Origin: AC-32 sp963716865
GTDB taxonomy: Bacteria; Actinomycetota; Thermoleophilia; Gaiellales; Gaiellaceae
Assembly: GCA_963716865.1 (NCBI GenBank)
Contig: CAVQUF010000004.1
Location: forward strand, 62,001-126,000
Reading direction: 5' to 3'
Length of the DNA stretch: 64,000 nucleotides
The first letter of the stretch is position 1, and each line of letters begins with the position of its first letter. Below are positions 26,060 to 35,009 of this stretch, piece by piece. A program made the position numbers and the translations under genes. The notes beneath the pieces are model-generated. The model saw nothing but the letters and a program-made list of their open reading frames with translations, was not told the origin of the DNA and made no database searches.

Positions 26060-27058
26060 TCACTTGCCGGGGGTTTCAGAGCGCGCCGATGCTAACACTC
26101 TTTCCGGCAGGCGCTGCGCGAGCCTGCCGACGACGTCGTGCTCGACCCCGCGGGCAGCGAGCCGGATCGCGTTCGCGATCGCCACGCGCGAGGAGTTGCC
26201 GTGGGCGATCACGGCGAGCCCGCGCAGCCCGAGTAGGTAGGCGCCGCCGTAGGTCTCCGGGTCGAGCCGCTGCCGCAGACGCCGGGCGACGGGCCGCACG
26301 AGGAGGCCGCCGGCCTTACCGCGCCAGCTCGAGCCGATCTCCTCGCGCAGGGCGTCGAACACGCCCACAATCGTCCCCTCCATCAGCTTCAGCGCGACGT
26401 TGCCGGTGAAGCCGTCGCAGACGACGACGTCGGCTGCGCCGAGAATCAGGTCGCGGCTCTCCGTGTTGCCGCGGAAGTTGAGACCCTCCGTGGACGCGAG
26501 CAGGGCGTGCGCCTCGAGCGTGAGCTGGTTCCCCTTCTCCGGTTCCTCGCCGATCGAGAGCAGCCGTACCTCCGGGCTCTCGAGCTCGAGGACCTCCTCC
26601 GCGAAGACCGAGCCCATGTGTGCGAACTGGAGGAGGTGCTCGGGGCGGGCATCGGCGTTCGCGCCGGAGTCGAGCAGCACCGAAGGGCCGCGCTTGGTCG
26701 GCATCACCACGGCGATCGCCGGGCGCGCGACGCCCGGCAGGCGCCGCAGCTCGAGGAAGCACGCGGCCAGCATCGCGCCCGTGTTCCCGGCCGAGACGAC
26801 GGCGTCTGCACGCTTCTCGCCGGCGGCGCGGCACGCCGCGACGAGCGAGCTGTCCGGCTTCGCGCGGACGGCCTCGGCCGGCTTGTCGTCCATCTCGAGC
26901 ACCTGCGTCGTCTCGACGAGCTCGAGCCCGCCGGTGTCGAGGCCGGCCGGGCCGAAGAGCACCGGTTGGATCGTGGAAGACGCGGCGTCGAGCGCGCCGG
27001 CCACGACCTCACCCGGAGCGTTGTCGCCCCCGAGTGCGTCAACCGCGACGCGGATCAC
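26060..27058 (-). CDS. plsX: Phosphate acyltransferase PlsX
   Basis: 332-residue enzyme forming acyl-phosphate from acyl-ACP for phospholipid synthesis. N terminus VAVDALGGDNAPGEVV, then AGNTGAMLAAC, LLDSGANADA and CDGFTGNVALK are family hallmarks. Follows rpmF by 4 nt and precedes acpP. It links to the fatty acid kinase genes at 40970-43809, whose product is also acyl-phosphate. Confidence 0.96.
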   Translation of the reverse strand: MIRVAVDALGGDNAPGEVVAGALDAASSTIQPVLFGPAGLDTGGLELVETTQVLEMDDKPAEAVRAKPDSSLVAACRAAGEKRADAVVSAGNTGAMLAACFLELRRLPGVARPAIAVVMPTKRGPSVLLDSGANADARPEHLLQFAHMGSVFAEEVLELESPEVRLLSIGEEPEKGNQLTLEAHALLASTEGLNFRGNTESRDLILGAADVVVCDGFTGNVALKLMEGTIVGVFDALREEIGSSWRGKAGGLLVRPVARRLRQRLDPETYGGAYLLGLRGLAVIAHGNSSRVAIANAIRLAARGVEHDVVGRLAQRLPERVLASARSETPGK

Positions 27059-27062
27059 GTTC

Positions 27063-27251
27063 CTACGGAGTCGGGGTTCGGAGCGGCTCGATCTCGCGCC
27101 CGGAGTACGTCTTACAGGTGGGGCACATCCGGTGCGGCTGTTTCGGGTGGCCGCACTGCGGGCAGAGATTCAGGCGCGGTGCCTCGATCCGGTGCGTTGC
27201 CCGACGCTTGTCGCGACGCGACTTCGACGTTTTCTTCTTCGGTACGGCCAC
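27063..27251 (-). CDS. rpmF: 50S ribosomal protein L32
   Basis: 62-residue large-subunit protein. N terminus AVPKKKTSKSRRDKRRATH and the zinc ribbon CPQCGHPKQPHRMCPTC are diagnostic. GTG 27251 is chosen by family N terminus. A TATACT box ends 8 nt before the GTG, so the transcript is probably leaderless. The gene usually preceding it, DUF177/yceD, is here 5 kb away at 31852. Confidence 0.95.
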   Translation of the reverse strand: MAVPKKKTSKSRRDKRRATHRIEAPRLNLCPQCGHPKQPHRMCPTCKTYSGREIEPLRTPTP

Positions 27252-27259
27252 GGTCGGCG

Positions 27260-27265
27260 AGTATA
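27260..27265 (-). promoter_or_regulatory. Candidate -10 box of rpmF (leaderless transcript)
   Basis: On the minus strand TATACT is followed by 8 nt and then the GTG start, putting the expected transcription start at or next to the start codon. No ribosome binding site is present. The -35 region falls at the edge of repeat B1. Confidence 0.5.
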
Positions 27266-27275
27266 GCCAGACAAC

Positions 27276-27415
27276 GTGGGGGAACCCCTGGTTCCCCCAC
27301 GAGCCCCTCTCCTTGCGGTCCGCAACGGACGACAAGCGCTCCAGGAGCCGGCCGCAGGCCCGGCGGGTCAGACGATCTTGGCGAGCCTCCCGCCGGGCAG
27401 AGCCCGGCTCCGGCG
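27276..27415. repeat. Palindromic repeat family B, copy 1
   Basis: Composite element filling most of the gap between rpmF and the ABC-F gene. It begins with the perfect inverted repeat GTGGGGGAACC-CCT-GGTTCCCCCAC (27276-27300), then GAGCCCCTCTCCTT, a GTCCG-CAA-CGGAC hairpin, a GCCGG/CCGGC stem, and the hairpin GCCGGGC-AGA-GCCCGGC (27392-27408). The outer modules recur at 61192-61291. Confidence 0.7.
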
Positions 27416-27440
27416 GCGAATCAGACCGATCCAACGACGA

Positions 27441-28883
27441 CTACAAGCTGATACTCCGCGTCGCCCCGAAGCGCTCCAGCAGGCGGCGGTCGTGCGTGAC
27501 CAGGACGATCGTGCCGGGGTAGCCCTCGAGTGCGGCCTCGAGCTCCTCGATCGCCGGCAGGTCGAGGTGGTTCGTCGGCTCGTCCAGGACGAGGCAGTTG
27601 ACTCCTTGCGCCGAGAGCAGCGCGAGCTGGGCCCGGGTCCGCTCGCCGGGTGAGAGCGTTCTTGCCGGGCGCATCACATCGTCGGCGCCGAGCCCGAACT
27701 TGGCCAGGAGCGTGCGCGCCGTCTCGGGCGGGCCGCCGAACGCCTCGACCAGCGGCTCGTCGAGCGCAAAGCGGCTCCGCGTCTGCTCGAGCCCGCCGAG
27801 GATTGCGCCCTGACCGAGCGTGCGTTGTCCCGAGGCGAGCGGCAGCGACCCGCTGAGCGCGCCCAGCAGGGTCGACTTGCCGCTCCCGTTCCGCCCCGCG
27901 ATTGCGAGCCGATCGCCTCGATGAAGCTCGAGATCGAGCGGGCCGAGGCGGAAGCCGCCGCGCTCGATGACCGCCTGCTCGAGCGAGACGACGAGATCGC
28001 CGCCGCGCGCCCCGGGCTCCAGCTCGAGCCGCAGCTCCCAGGGCTCGAACGGCTTCTCGACGCCCTCGAGCCGATCCAGCGACCGCTCGGCCTGCCGCAC
28101 CTTCGACTTGAGCGCCTGCGTCCCGCGACGGCCCGCGCCCTTGCCGTGCGCCCGAGCCTGCCCGCGGCGCTCCTGCAGCAACGACTTGATCTCGCGACTC
28201 CGCTCCTCGCGCTCTCCGTAGCGTCGGTACTGCAGCTCGCGGGCGCGGTCGCGCGCAGCCTCGTACTCGCTCCACCCGCCCGGCCACTCGCGCAGCCGGC
28301 GCGTGCCCTCCTCAAGCTCGACGATGCGGTCGACCGTGCGGTCGAGGAAAGCTCGGTCGTGCGAAACGAGCACCACGCTGCCTCTGACGCGCTCGACGAA
28401 ACGCTCCAGCCGTTCGAGCCCGTCGAAGTCGAGGTCGTTCGTCGGCTCGTCGAGGCAGTAGACGTCGAAGCGAGCCAGCAGCAGAGCGGCCAGCCGCGCC
28501 CGCGCCGCCTCGCCACCGGAGAACGTCTCGAGTGGCTGCTCGAATCGTTCCGCAAGGCCGAGCTCGGCCGCTACCGAGGCAATGCGCGTCTCGGAGGCGG
28601 CCGTACGGCGGTCGAGGTAGTCGCGCAGCGTCTCGCCCGCCCGTGTGTCTAGCTCCTGCGGCAGATAGCCGACCGCGAGATCGGGCGGGCTCAGCCTGAC
28701 GCGACCGCGCTCCGGCTCCTCGAGCCCGGCCAGCACGCGGAGCAGCGTCGTCTTGCCCACGCCGTTCGGACCGACGACGCCGATTCGGCTGCCCGCACCA
28801 ACCGTGAGCGAAATACCGGCGAATACCTCGGCGACCCCGTGCGAGACGGCAGCGTCGACGAGTGTGATCGAGTGTGAGCGCAA
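27441..28883 (-). CDS. ABC-F family ATPase
   Basis: 480-residue soluble protein with two ABC ATPase domains and no membrane segment. Domain 1: GPNGVGKTT, signature FSGGEAARARLA, CLDEPTNDLD. Domain 2: GRNGSGKST, signature LSPGERTRAQLA, VLDEPTNHLD. The linker between them is highly basic and helical. ABC-F proteins bind the ribosome; some give antibiotic resistance by ribosome protection and others regulate translation, and which applies is not readable here. TTG 28883 with AGGAGG 4-5 nt upstream. Confidence 0.92.
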   Translation of the reverse strand: MRSHSITLVDAAVSHGVAEVFAGISLTVGAGSRIGVVGPNGVGKTTLLRVLAGLEEPERGRVRLSPPDLAVGYLPQELDTRAGETLRDYLDRRTAASETRIASVAAELGLAERFEQPLETFSGGEAARARLAALLLARFDVYCLDEPTNDLDFDGLERLERFVERVRGSVVLVSHDRAFLDRTVDRIVELEEGTRRLREWPGGWSEYEAARDRARELQYRRYGEREERSREIKSLLQERRGQARAHGKGAGRRGTQALKSKVRQAERSLDRLEGVEKPFEPWELRLELEPGARGGDLVVSLEQAVIERGGFRLGPLDLELHRGDRLAIAGRNGSGKSTLLGALSGSLPLASGQRTLGQGAILGGLEQTRSRFALDEPLVEAFGGPPETARTLLAKFGLGADDVMRPARTLSPGERTRAQLALLSAQGVNCLVLDEPTNHLDLPAIEELEAALEGYPGTIVLVTHDRRLLERFGATRSISL

Positions 28884-28999
28884 GGGACCTCCTGACGAGT
28901 GAACGAGATGCGCCGCGTGGCGCAGGAACCGGTTGTCGTCAGTTAGGCCCGCATAGTCGGCGCCGGAGCGCCGTCCCGAATCGTAGCCACTTTGCCAAG

Positions 29000-29020
29000 G
29001 CTTAACCGAGGCTTGCCGCG
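29000..29020 (+). promoter_or_regulatory. Candidate direct-repeat site upstream of the His-rich protein gene
   Basis: AAGGCTTAACC and GAGGCTTGCC form an imperfect direct repeat with 11-bp spacing, the geometry used by OmpR/PhoB-type regulators. GCTTAACC (29000-29007) recurs 43 bp upstream of the ApbE operon at 37258. Assignment to the nearby response regulator is inference. Confidence 0.3.
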
Positions 29021-29098
29021 ATCCTCGCCTTGTTCTGCCCGGGCCGAACCCGCCACACGCGAGGCTCTGGTCAAGAACGACGACAAAGGAGCAACGCC

Positions 29099-29377
29099 AT
29101 GAAGAAAGTATTGGCAGGCATCGGAGGGGCTCTTCTGCTGGCCGGCGTCGTGATCGCAGGCGCGCTCACGAGCCTGGGCTCGGCCGGCACTCCGGCGATC
29201 CGCTCGACACCTCCCCTGATGACCACTACGCGACATGACGATCAGGCGCTCGAACGGCGAGAGCACGGCCAGCGCGGCCATGAGAGCGCACGCGAACAGG
29301 CGCACGAGCGCGGAGAGCACGCCCAGCGCGGGCACGACAACCACCACGGCGGGCGCTCCCACGGCGAAGACGACTAG
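29099..29377 (+). CDS. Small exported/membrane-anchored His-rich protein
   Basis: 92-residue protein of no recognised family. Residues 1-30 are a hydrophobic signal or anchor (KKVLAGIGGALLLAGVVIAGALT). The rest is hydrophilic with about a dozen His residues among Arg, Glu and Gly (REHGQRGHESAREQAHERG, then HDNHHGGRSHGEDD at the end), which suggests metal binding on the outer face. ATG 29099 follows AAAGGAG. It precedes a two-component system, separated by a hairpin terminator, and its C-terminal GEDD resembles the ends of the proteins at 31544 and 37308. Confidence 0.75.
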   Translation: MKKVLAGIGGALLLAGVVIAGALTSLGSAGTPAIRSTPPLMTTTRHDDQALERREHGQRGHESAREQAHERGEHAQRGHDNHHGGRSHGEDD

Positions 29378-29399
29378 ATGCGACGGCTCCCTCACGAGC

Positions 29400-29435
29400 G
29401 GCGAAGGCGGCCCCCTCTGCTCGGCCGCCTTTGCC
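29400..29435 (+). terminator. Hairpin terminator after the His-rich gene
   Basis: GGCGAAGGCGGCC pairs with GGCCGCCTTTGCC (13 bp including one G-U pair) around a 10-nt loop. It lies 23 nt after the stop at 29377 and 32 nt before the response regulator start, so it may insulate or attenuate the downstream system. Confidence 0.65.
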
Positions 29436-29466
29436 GTCTCGGGCTCTAAACAGGACAATTGAGGCT

Positions 29467-30171
29467 ATGGGTCGCCGGAGGCGACTGATTCTGCTGGTCG
29501 AGGACGAGCGCTCGATCACCGAGCCGCTGGCCGAGGCGCTGGACCGGGACGGCTTCGACACCGAGGTCGCGGGCACGGTTGCCGAGGCACTCGAGCTCGC
29601 ACGACGGGAGCCCGATCTCGTCCTGCTGGACGTGATGCTGCCCGACGGCTCGGGGTTCGACGTCTGCCGCGAGCTGCGCCGCGACTCCCAGGTACCCATC
29701 ATCATGCTGACCGCCCGCGGCGAGGAGCCCGACCGGATCGTTGGCCTCGAGCTCGGCGCCGACGACTACGTGGTCAAGCCTTTCAGCGCGCGAGAGGTGG
29801 TCGCGCGCATCCGCGCGGTGCTTCGCCGGGTCGAGGCGCCCGAGCCGGCGGACGAGAGCGTCCGCGTCGTCGGAGACGTTCGACTCGACCCGGCGAGGCG
29901 CGAGGTGATCTTCCGCGAGGAGCCGCTCGAGCTCAGCCGCAAGGAGTTCGATCTGCTCCACCTGCTGATGAGCAACGCGGGCACGGTCGTCAAGCGCGAG
30001 CGCCTGATCGACGAGGTCTGGGATACGAACTGGTTCGGCTCGACGAAGACGCTCGACGTGCACATCAGCGGGATCCGCCGCAAGCTCGGCGACGACCCCT
30101 CGAGCCCGCGGTACGTGCACACGGTGCGCGGCGTCGGCTTCCGCTTCTCGACGCCCGACGAGGCGCAGTGA
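29467..30171 (+). CDS. OmpR/PhoB-family response regulator
   Basis: 234-residue two-domain regulator. Receiver: acidic VEDE pocket, phospho-acceptor Asp55 (LVLLDVMLPDGSG), Thr82 and Lys104 (YVVKPF). C-terminal winged-helix DNA-binding domain: LELSRKEFDLLHLLMSNAG...SGIRRKLGDDP...TVRGVGFRF. ATG 29467. Overlaps the histidine kinase start by 4 nt, giving a standard cognate pair. Confidence 0.94.
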   Translation: MGRRRRLILLVEDERSITEPLAEALDRDGFDTEVAGTVAEALELARREPDLVLLDVMLPDGSGFDVCRELRRDSQVPIIMLTARGEEPDRIVGLELGADDYVVKPFSAREVVARIRAVLRRVEAPEPADESVRVVGDVRLDPARREVIFREEPLELSRKEFDLLHLLMSNAGTVVKRERLIDEVWDTNWFGSTKTLDVHISGIRRKLGDDPSSPRYVHTVRGVGFRFSTPDEAQ

Positions 30172-31544
30172 GCCTTCGCATCCGGCTGCTGGGGGCGTTC
30201 GCCTACGTCCTGCTCTTGATCCTGCTCGCCCTCGAGATCCCGCTCGCGCTCAACCTCGCCCGCCGGATCGACGCGGAGGTCCGGAACGAGGCCGCAGCGC
30301 AGGCGTTCATCGTCGCGGCGAACGCGTCGGGCAGCATGAGCGACCCGCGCTCGCTCAGGAGCTACGTCAACACCGCCGGACGCGACCTCGGCGCGCGCGT
30401 GATCGTCGTGGACTCGCGCGGCGTCCTCCGGGCCGACTCGACCGTCGCCACGCCGAGGGCACTTCCGTACGCGTCGCGGCCGGAGATCCGCGCCGCGCTC
30501 TCCGGCCGGCGTGCGCAAGGCGAGCGCCACAGCGAAACCCTCGGGCAAAACCTCCTCTACACCGCTGTCCCCGTGACGAACGTCGGCCGCGTCGTCGGCG
30601 CCGTTCGCGTGACCCAGAGCGTCAGCGCAGTTCACGCGCGCATCCGGCGCGGGATCCTGGCGCTGGTCGCGATCGGCGCCTTCGCCCTGCTGATCGGACT
30701 CTGCGTGGCGTGGATCCTCGCGGGCTCGCTTTCGAAACCACTGCTGCGACTCGCGGCAACCGCGCGGAAGGTCGAGCAGGGCGACCTCGACGCGCGCGCG
30801 GACGAGACGGGGCCGACCGAGACTCGCGAGGTGGCAACCGCCTTCAACGAGATGACGGAGCGGCTCGGCACGGTGCTGGCCGCGCAGCGCGAGTTCGTCG
30901 CCAACGCGTCGCACCAGCTCCGCACTCCGCTGACCGGCCTGCGGCTGCGAATCGAGGCGGCCCGGGCAAAGGAGGGTGCCGCGGCCGAGGCAGAGCTCGA
31001 GGCGGCGGAGCGCGAGGTCGAGCGGCTCGCGCGCCTGTTGACCTCGCTGCTGACCCTGGCGCGCGAGGGCGACAAGCCCGGCAGGAGCGCCCCCGTGTCG
31101 CTCTCGCGAGCCGCAGAGCGCGCGCACGAGCGCTGGGTCGCCTCGGCCGAGAGCGAAGGGCGTGAGCTCGAGCTCGCGGGGCACGGCGACGCGACGATCG
31201 AGGCCTCCGAGGAGGACGTCGCGATCCTGCTCGACAATCTGATCGAGAACGCGTTGCGCTACTCGCCGTCCCGCGTCACCGTCGACTGGGGACGCGACAA
31301 CGGGGAGGCGTGGCTCGCGGTGGTCGACGAGGGGCCGGGGCTCACGCCGGGCGACGAAGATCGGCTCTTCGAGCGATTCGCACGCGGGAGCGCCGACGGC
31401 GGCGGGGGGACCGGGCTCGGTCTGGCAATCGTCGAGACGCTGGCCCGCCGCTGGCGAGGAACGGCGACGCTGGCGAACCGGCCGGAGGGCGGCACGAGGG
31501 TGGAGGTGCGCTTCCCGGCGGGGCCTACACTGGAGCGCAACTGA
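30168..31544 (+). CDS. Sensor histidine kinase
   Basis: 458-residue membrane kinase. TM1 is about 7-29, an extracytoplasmic sensor region about 30-160, TM2 about 162-185, a HAMP segment (LSKPLLRLAATARKVEQGDLDARAD), the phospho-acceptor box NASHQLRTPLTGL with His249, an N-box DNLIENALRYSP and G-boxes VDEGPGL and GGTGLGLAIVETLA. The sensor region shows no recognised domain. Flanked on both sides by small exported proteins with His/Gly-rich acidic ends, so a metal or envelope signal is a reasonable guess. Confidence 0.93.
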   Translation: MSLRIRLLGAFAYVLLLILLALEIPLALNLARRIDAEVRNEAAAQAFIVAANASGSMSDPRSLRSYVNTAGRDLGARVIVVDSRGVLRADSTVATPRALPYASRPEIRAALSGRRAQGERHSETLGQNLLYTAVPVTNVGRVVGAVRVTQSVSAVHARIRRGILALVAIGAFALLIGLCVAWILAGSLSKPLLRLAATARKVEQGDLDARADETGPTETREVATAFNEMTERLGTVLAAQREFVANASHQLRTPLTGLRLRIEAARAKEGAAAEAELEAAEREVERLARLLTSLLTLAREGDKPGRSAPVSLSRAAERAHERWVASAESEGRELELAGHGDATIEASEEDVAILLDNLIENALRYSPSRVTVDWGRDNGEAWLAVVDEGPGLTPGDEDRLFERFARGSADGGGGTGLGLAIVETLARRWRGTATLANRPEGGTRVEVRFPAGPTLERN

Positions 31545-31831
31545 TGCCACGGGTCGTTGCCACCCTCGCACTCGCTCTCGCGGGACTCGTCTGTGCTGCG
31601 GGGATCGGCGCAGCCGCCTATTACGTCTCGCGCGACTCCGTGGGCCTCCCCGTCACGAAGCTTCATCAGCGAGGCCTGGCGCCCGCCCAGGTTCGCCCCA
31701 GGCCGACGCCGCGAACGACCTCCGTCCCGACGACCTCTACGCCCACTTCGCCGACCGTCACGAGCCCCGGCAACCCGGACGACCACGGCGGCGGCGGCGG
31801 GAGTGGCCGAGGCCACGGCGAGGACGACTAG
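31544..31831 (+). CDS. Small membrane-anchored Thr/Pro- and Gly-rich protein ending HGEDD
   Basis: 95-residue protein of no known family. An N-terminal hydrophobic segment (VVATLALALAGLVCAAGIGAAAYYV) is followed by a Thr/Pro/Ser-rich stalk (PTPRTTSVPTTSTPTSPTV) and a Gly-rich tail DDHGGGGGSGRGHGEDD. ATG 31544 overlaps the kinase stop, so it is coexpressed with the two-component system. Its tail resembles those of the proteins at 29099 and 37308. Confidence 0.72.
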   Translation: MPRVVATLALALAGLVCAAGIGAAAYYVSRDSVGLPVTKLHQRGLAPAQVRPRPTPRTTSVPTTSTPTSPTVTSPGNPDDHGGGGGSGRGHGEDD

Positions 31832-31855
31832 GAGGGTTCGGCGAACGCCTCCTAG
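31828..31855. terminator. Bidirectional terminator overlapping two stop codons
   Basis: CTAGGAGG pairs with CCTCCTAG and an inner GTTC/GAAC stem closes a GGC loop. The TAG stop of the plus-strand gene at 31831 and of the minus-strand DUF177 gene at 31852 both lie within the stem. Confidence 0.75.
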
Positions 31856-32370
31856 AGGCGATCTTTCAGGTCAGCCAGCGCTGCCCAGCGGGAGTCGGGC
31901 CCGGGCTCGCCGTGGCCGTGCGGCTCGTGGTTCAGGTTCTTGCCGCAGACCGGGCACAGGCCCGCGCAGTCGGGCCGGCACAGGATCTTGTCCGGCAGCG
32001 CCAGCGCGAGGGCGTCGCGCGCCCAGGCCGAGAGGTCGAGCCGATCGTCCTCGAGGTAGGGCGTACGCAGCTCCTCGTCTCCCCCGGGCACCGTTGCCTG
32101 GTACTCGCTCGCCGAGATCGGGAGGTCGAGCACGGCGTCCTCCAGGCAGCGGAAGCACGGCCCGTGGAGGCGGACGTCGAAGGCCAGCTCGAAGACCGTC
32201 CCTGTCGAGGCTCGCGTGATTGTCAGCTCTGCGGGCACGGTCCCGGGCACCGGCAGGTAGCGCTGGCCACCGAGCTCCAGCGGCTCGAGCTCGAGCTCGC
32301 GCTCCTCCCGGAACTGCTCGCCGGAGCGAAGCTTGAGCGTGCGTAGGTTGAACGTGGTCACGTCGACCAC
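31852..32370 (-). CDS. DUF177/YceD-family protein
   Basis: 172-residue member of the DUF177 (YceD) family linked to 23S rRNA/large-subunit biogenesis. Cysteine motifs GPCFRCLE and CAGLCPVCGKNLN are typical. GTG 32370 is taken as start; GTG 32361 is an alternative. The gene normally sits directly before rpmF, but here rpmF is 4.6 kb away, with the ABC-F gene and the two-component cassette in between. Confidence 0.85.
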   Translation of the reverse strand: MVDVTTFNLRTLKLRSGEQFREERELELEPLELGGQRYLPVPGTVPAELTITRASTGTVFELAFDVRLHGPCFRCLEDAVLDLPISASEYQATVPGGDEELRTPYLEDDRLDLSAWARDALALALPDKILCRPDCAGLCPVCGKNLNHEPHGHGEPGPDSRWAALADLKDRL

Positions 32371-32381
32371 GGTAGCAACGC

Positions 32382-32891
32382 TCAAACGCGCCGAACGAGC
32401 TCCTCGAGCGGCTTGCGGTTGGCCTCGGCGCTCCACTCTTCGGCGCTGCGGGACTCCGGGTCACGCGGGCGCTTCGGGTAGCCGAAGCTCGGGATGTTGA
32501 CCGGGAGCCAGCCCTCGTCGAGGCTCAGGACGCGGGCCGCCGCCTCGCGGTCAGGCATGCCGTTGGGGCACGAGACGACGCCCTCGTTCCAGGCGGCGAG
32601 CATCATGTTCTGCATGGCGCGACCGGCGTCGAACGGGTACTTGCCGTCCACGGTCGCGATCGCGACGGCGAAGGCGCAGCCGGCGACGTTGTCCCGCGCG
32701 TAGACGGTCGCGGCGACACGCTCTCTGGCCTCGGCGCTCTCGACCACGACGAATGTCCACGGCTGGACGTTCTTGGAGCTACCGGAGAGACGACCCGCGT
32801 CGAGGATGCGCCGCTTGACGTCCTCGGGCACCGGCCGGTCGGCGTAGCTGCGCCAGTCGCGCTTGCTCGCGACGGCCAGATACGCGTCCAA
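32382..32891 (-). CDS. Nitroreductase-family flavoprotein
   Basis: 169-residue FMN-dependent nitroreductase-like oxidoreductase. Recognised by RSYADRPVPEDVKRRILDAGRLSGSSKNVQPWTFVVV, where the Arg-Ser and Ser-x-N-x-Q-P-W positions bind FMN, and by AMQNMMLAAWNEG. Shorter than the common 200-residue forms. Start TTG 32891. Substrate unknown. Confidence 0.87.
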   Translation of the reverse strand: MDAYLAVASKRDWRSYADRPVPEDVKRRILDAGRLSGSSKNVQPWTFVVVESAEARERVAATVYARDNVAGCAFAVAIATVDGKYPFDAGRAMQNMMLAAWNEGVVSCPNGMPDREAAARVLSLDEGWLPVNIPSFGYPKRPRDPESRSAEEWSAEANRKPLEELVRRV

Positions 32892-32904
32892 GCGCTTCCC
32901 CCTA

Positions 32905-32972
32905 GGGCGTCGCTTGCGACGCCCTCGTCAGGACGCGCGGGCTTTGCCCGTGCGTCCGTCCGGTCGACACGA
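32905..32972. repeat. Palindromic repeat family A, copy 2 (inverted)
   Basis: Same modules as copy 1 in opposite orientation: GGGCGTCGC-TT-GCGACGCCC (32905-32924), then the hairpin GGACGCgCGGGC-TTT-GCCCGtGCGTCC, then CCGGTCGACACGA. Fills the gap between the nitroreductase start and the next gene's stop. Confidence 0.75.
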
Positions 32973-32991
32973 GCGCCCCCATCGAGCCGCT

Positions 32992-33501
32992 CTAATACGG
33001 CCGGTCGTCGTCCGAGCTCTCGACCCCGGCCGCGACACCGGCGACGACGGTCTCCTGCGAGCGCTCGTGGAGACGCTCGCGGCCGCGCTTGACCGCGCTC
33101 AGGAACTTGTCGAGGTTGACCTCGAGCGTCGAGAGGATCGAGTCGGCCCAGTCCTCCATCTCGAGCCGCGTCTCGCGCGCCTGGCGGCGAGCGTCGTCGA
33201 CGATCTCGCCGGCCTGGCGCTCGGCGAGCTTGACGATCTCGGTCTGCGACGCCTCGCGCACGGCCTGCTCTCGGGCCTCGCCCAGGATCCGGTCGCACTC
33301 GCGCTTCGCCTCCGCGAGCATCTCCTGGCGCTCCTTCACGATCCAGCGCGCCTGCTTGATCTCCTCGGGGATCGTCGCCCGCATCTGATCGAGGATGTCG
33401 TAGATCTCCTCGCGGTCGATCCGGACCTGGTCGGTCAGCGGGACGGCCTTCGCGTTGTGCACGAGGTCGTCGAGCTTGTCGATCAGGACGAGTACATCCA
33501 T
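32992..33501 (-). CDS. SepIVA/DivIVA-like coiled-coil protein
   Basis: 169-residue helical protein resembling the mycobacterial SepIVA family (DivIVA-like proteins encoded near coaD). N terminus MDVLVLIDKLDDLVHNAKAVPLTDQVRIDREEIYDILDQ matches the family start; the rest is a long coiled coil (KQARWIVKERQEMLAEAKRECDRILGEAREQAVREA). Probably a cytoplasmic scaffold for septation or envelope growth. ATG 33501. The name is by resemblance read by eye. Confidence 0.72.
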   Translation of the reverse strand: MDVLVLIDKLDDLVHNAKAVPLTDQVRIDREEIYDILDQMRATIPEEIKQARWIVKERQEMLAEAKRECDRILGEAREQAVREASQTEIVKLAERQAGEIVDDARRQARETRLEMEDWADSILSTLEVNLDKFLSAVKRGRERLHERSQETVVAGVAAGVESSDDDRPY

Positions 33502-33535
33502 GGGGCTTTCGGAGTTTACAGAGCGAACTCGAGTG

Positions 33536-33861
33536 CTAGTGCATTCGCCAGAACCGGCGCTTTCGGGGCTGCTCCGGCTCGGGCTCGGGCTCGGGCTCGG
33601 GAGCCGGGGGGCGCTCACGCGCGGCGGTGGTTCCGAAGACCCAGCGCCGGCCGCTCGCGCGCAGCTCCTCGAGGAGCTGCTGGGCCTCGCCCCGCGGGAG
33701 GACGATCTCGTCGCTCTCGGCCAGCTGCGATTCCAGCCGGTCGATCGTCTCGCCGCCTCCTCCCCGCACGCGCAGCTTCTGCACTACCTCCTGCGCGTCG
33801 TGGCGGGCGAGCCGCACCTCGCCGTCCGCGTCGAGCAGCCTCTCGAGCCTGTCGGTGTCGC

Positions 33862-33865
<4 letters not shown>
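33536..33865 (-). CDS. Hypothetical protein with Pro-Glu repeat
   Basis: 109-residue protein of no recognised family. Two related helical stretches (LDADGEVRLARHDAQEVVQKLR and AESDEIVLPRGEAQQLLEELR) look like an internal duplication, followed by a PAPEPEPEPEPEQP repeat and a basic end RKRRFWRMH. ATG 33865 overlaps the coaD stop. Likely cytoplasmic. Confidence 0.65.
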
Positions 33866-34384
<519 letters not shown>

Positions 34385-34392
<8 letters not shown>

Positions 34393-34936
34393 CGGCGTGC
34401 TCGAAGAGGGTCAGGCGCGCGGAGCCGTAGCGGCGGGTCGTTCGCTTCGCGAGCGGCGGCAGGTCCGGCTCCTCGTCCGCGGCCGTCTCGACGAGGAGAA
34501 GCCCGCTCGGCGCGAGGATCTCGGGCAGCAGCTGAATCAGGTCGTTTTGCAGGGAAGAAAACCTCCGGTACGGGGGGTCGACCAGCACGAGATCGTAGCT
34601 GGTGCCCGTGCGGGCATCGGCGCGCAGGGCCGTGAGCGCGTCCTGGCGGAGGACGGTCGCGCCCTCGAGCTCGAGCTTGTCGAGGTTGCGGTTGATCGCC
34701 TGGCAGGCGGCGCGGTCGGCCTCGACGAAGGTGGCGCGGACGGCGCCGCGCGAGAGCGCCTCGAGCCCCATCGCGCCCGACCCGGCGAACAGATCGAGGA
34801 CGCTCGCCCCCTCGACGCGGCCGGGGCCGATGAGGTTGAACGCGGCCTCGCGAACGCGGTCGCCGGTGGGGCGCGTTTCCGTTCCCCTGGGCGCGAAGAT
34901 GCGCGTGCCCTTGCGTGAGCCGGCGATGATCCGCAT
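34385..34936 (-). CDS. rsmD: 16S rRNA (guanine-N2)-methyltransferase RsmD
   Basis: 183-residue SAM-dependent methyltransferase that modifies G966 of 16S rRNA. RIIAGSRKGTRI and RPTGDRVREAAFNLI are family hallmarks, VLDLFAGSGAMGLEALSRGA binds SAM and VLVDPPYRR is the catalytic motif. Same strand as recG and coaD, the common recG-rsmD-coaD order. Confidence 0.95.
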
Positions 34937-34965
34937 GGCCTGACCCTAGGCCGTTTCGGCCGTGT

Positions 34966-34984
34966 CCCGGGGACAGACCCCGGG
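34966..34984. repeat. Short palindrome between recG and rsmD
   Basis: CCCGGGG-ACAGA-CCCCGGG, a perfect 7-bp stem with 5-nt loop, flanked on both sides by GTGTCCC. Could terminate recG transcripts or be a small dispersed repeat. Confidence 0.5.
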
Positions 34985-35009
34985 TCGTGTCCCTTTCGGA
35001 CGGCTCAAC

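Noticed and set aside
28943..29458. Minus-strand open frame opposite the His-rich gene
   Set aside because: No family similarity or ribosome site; it is the antisense shadow of the plus-strand gene.
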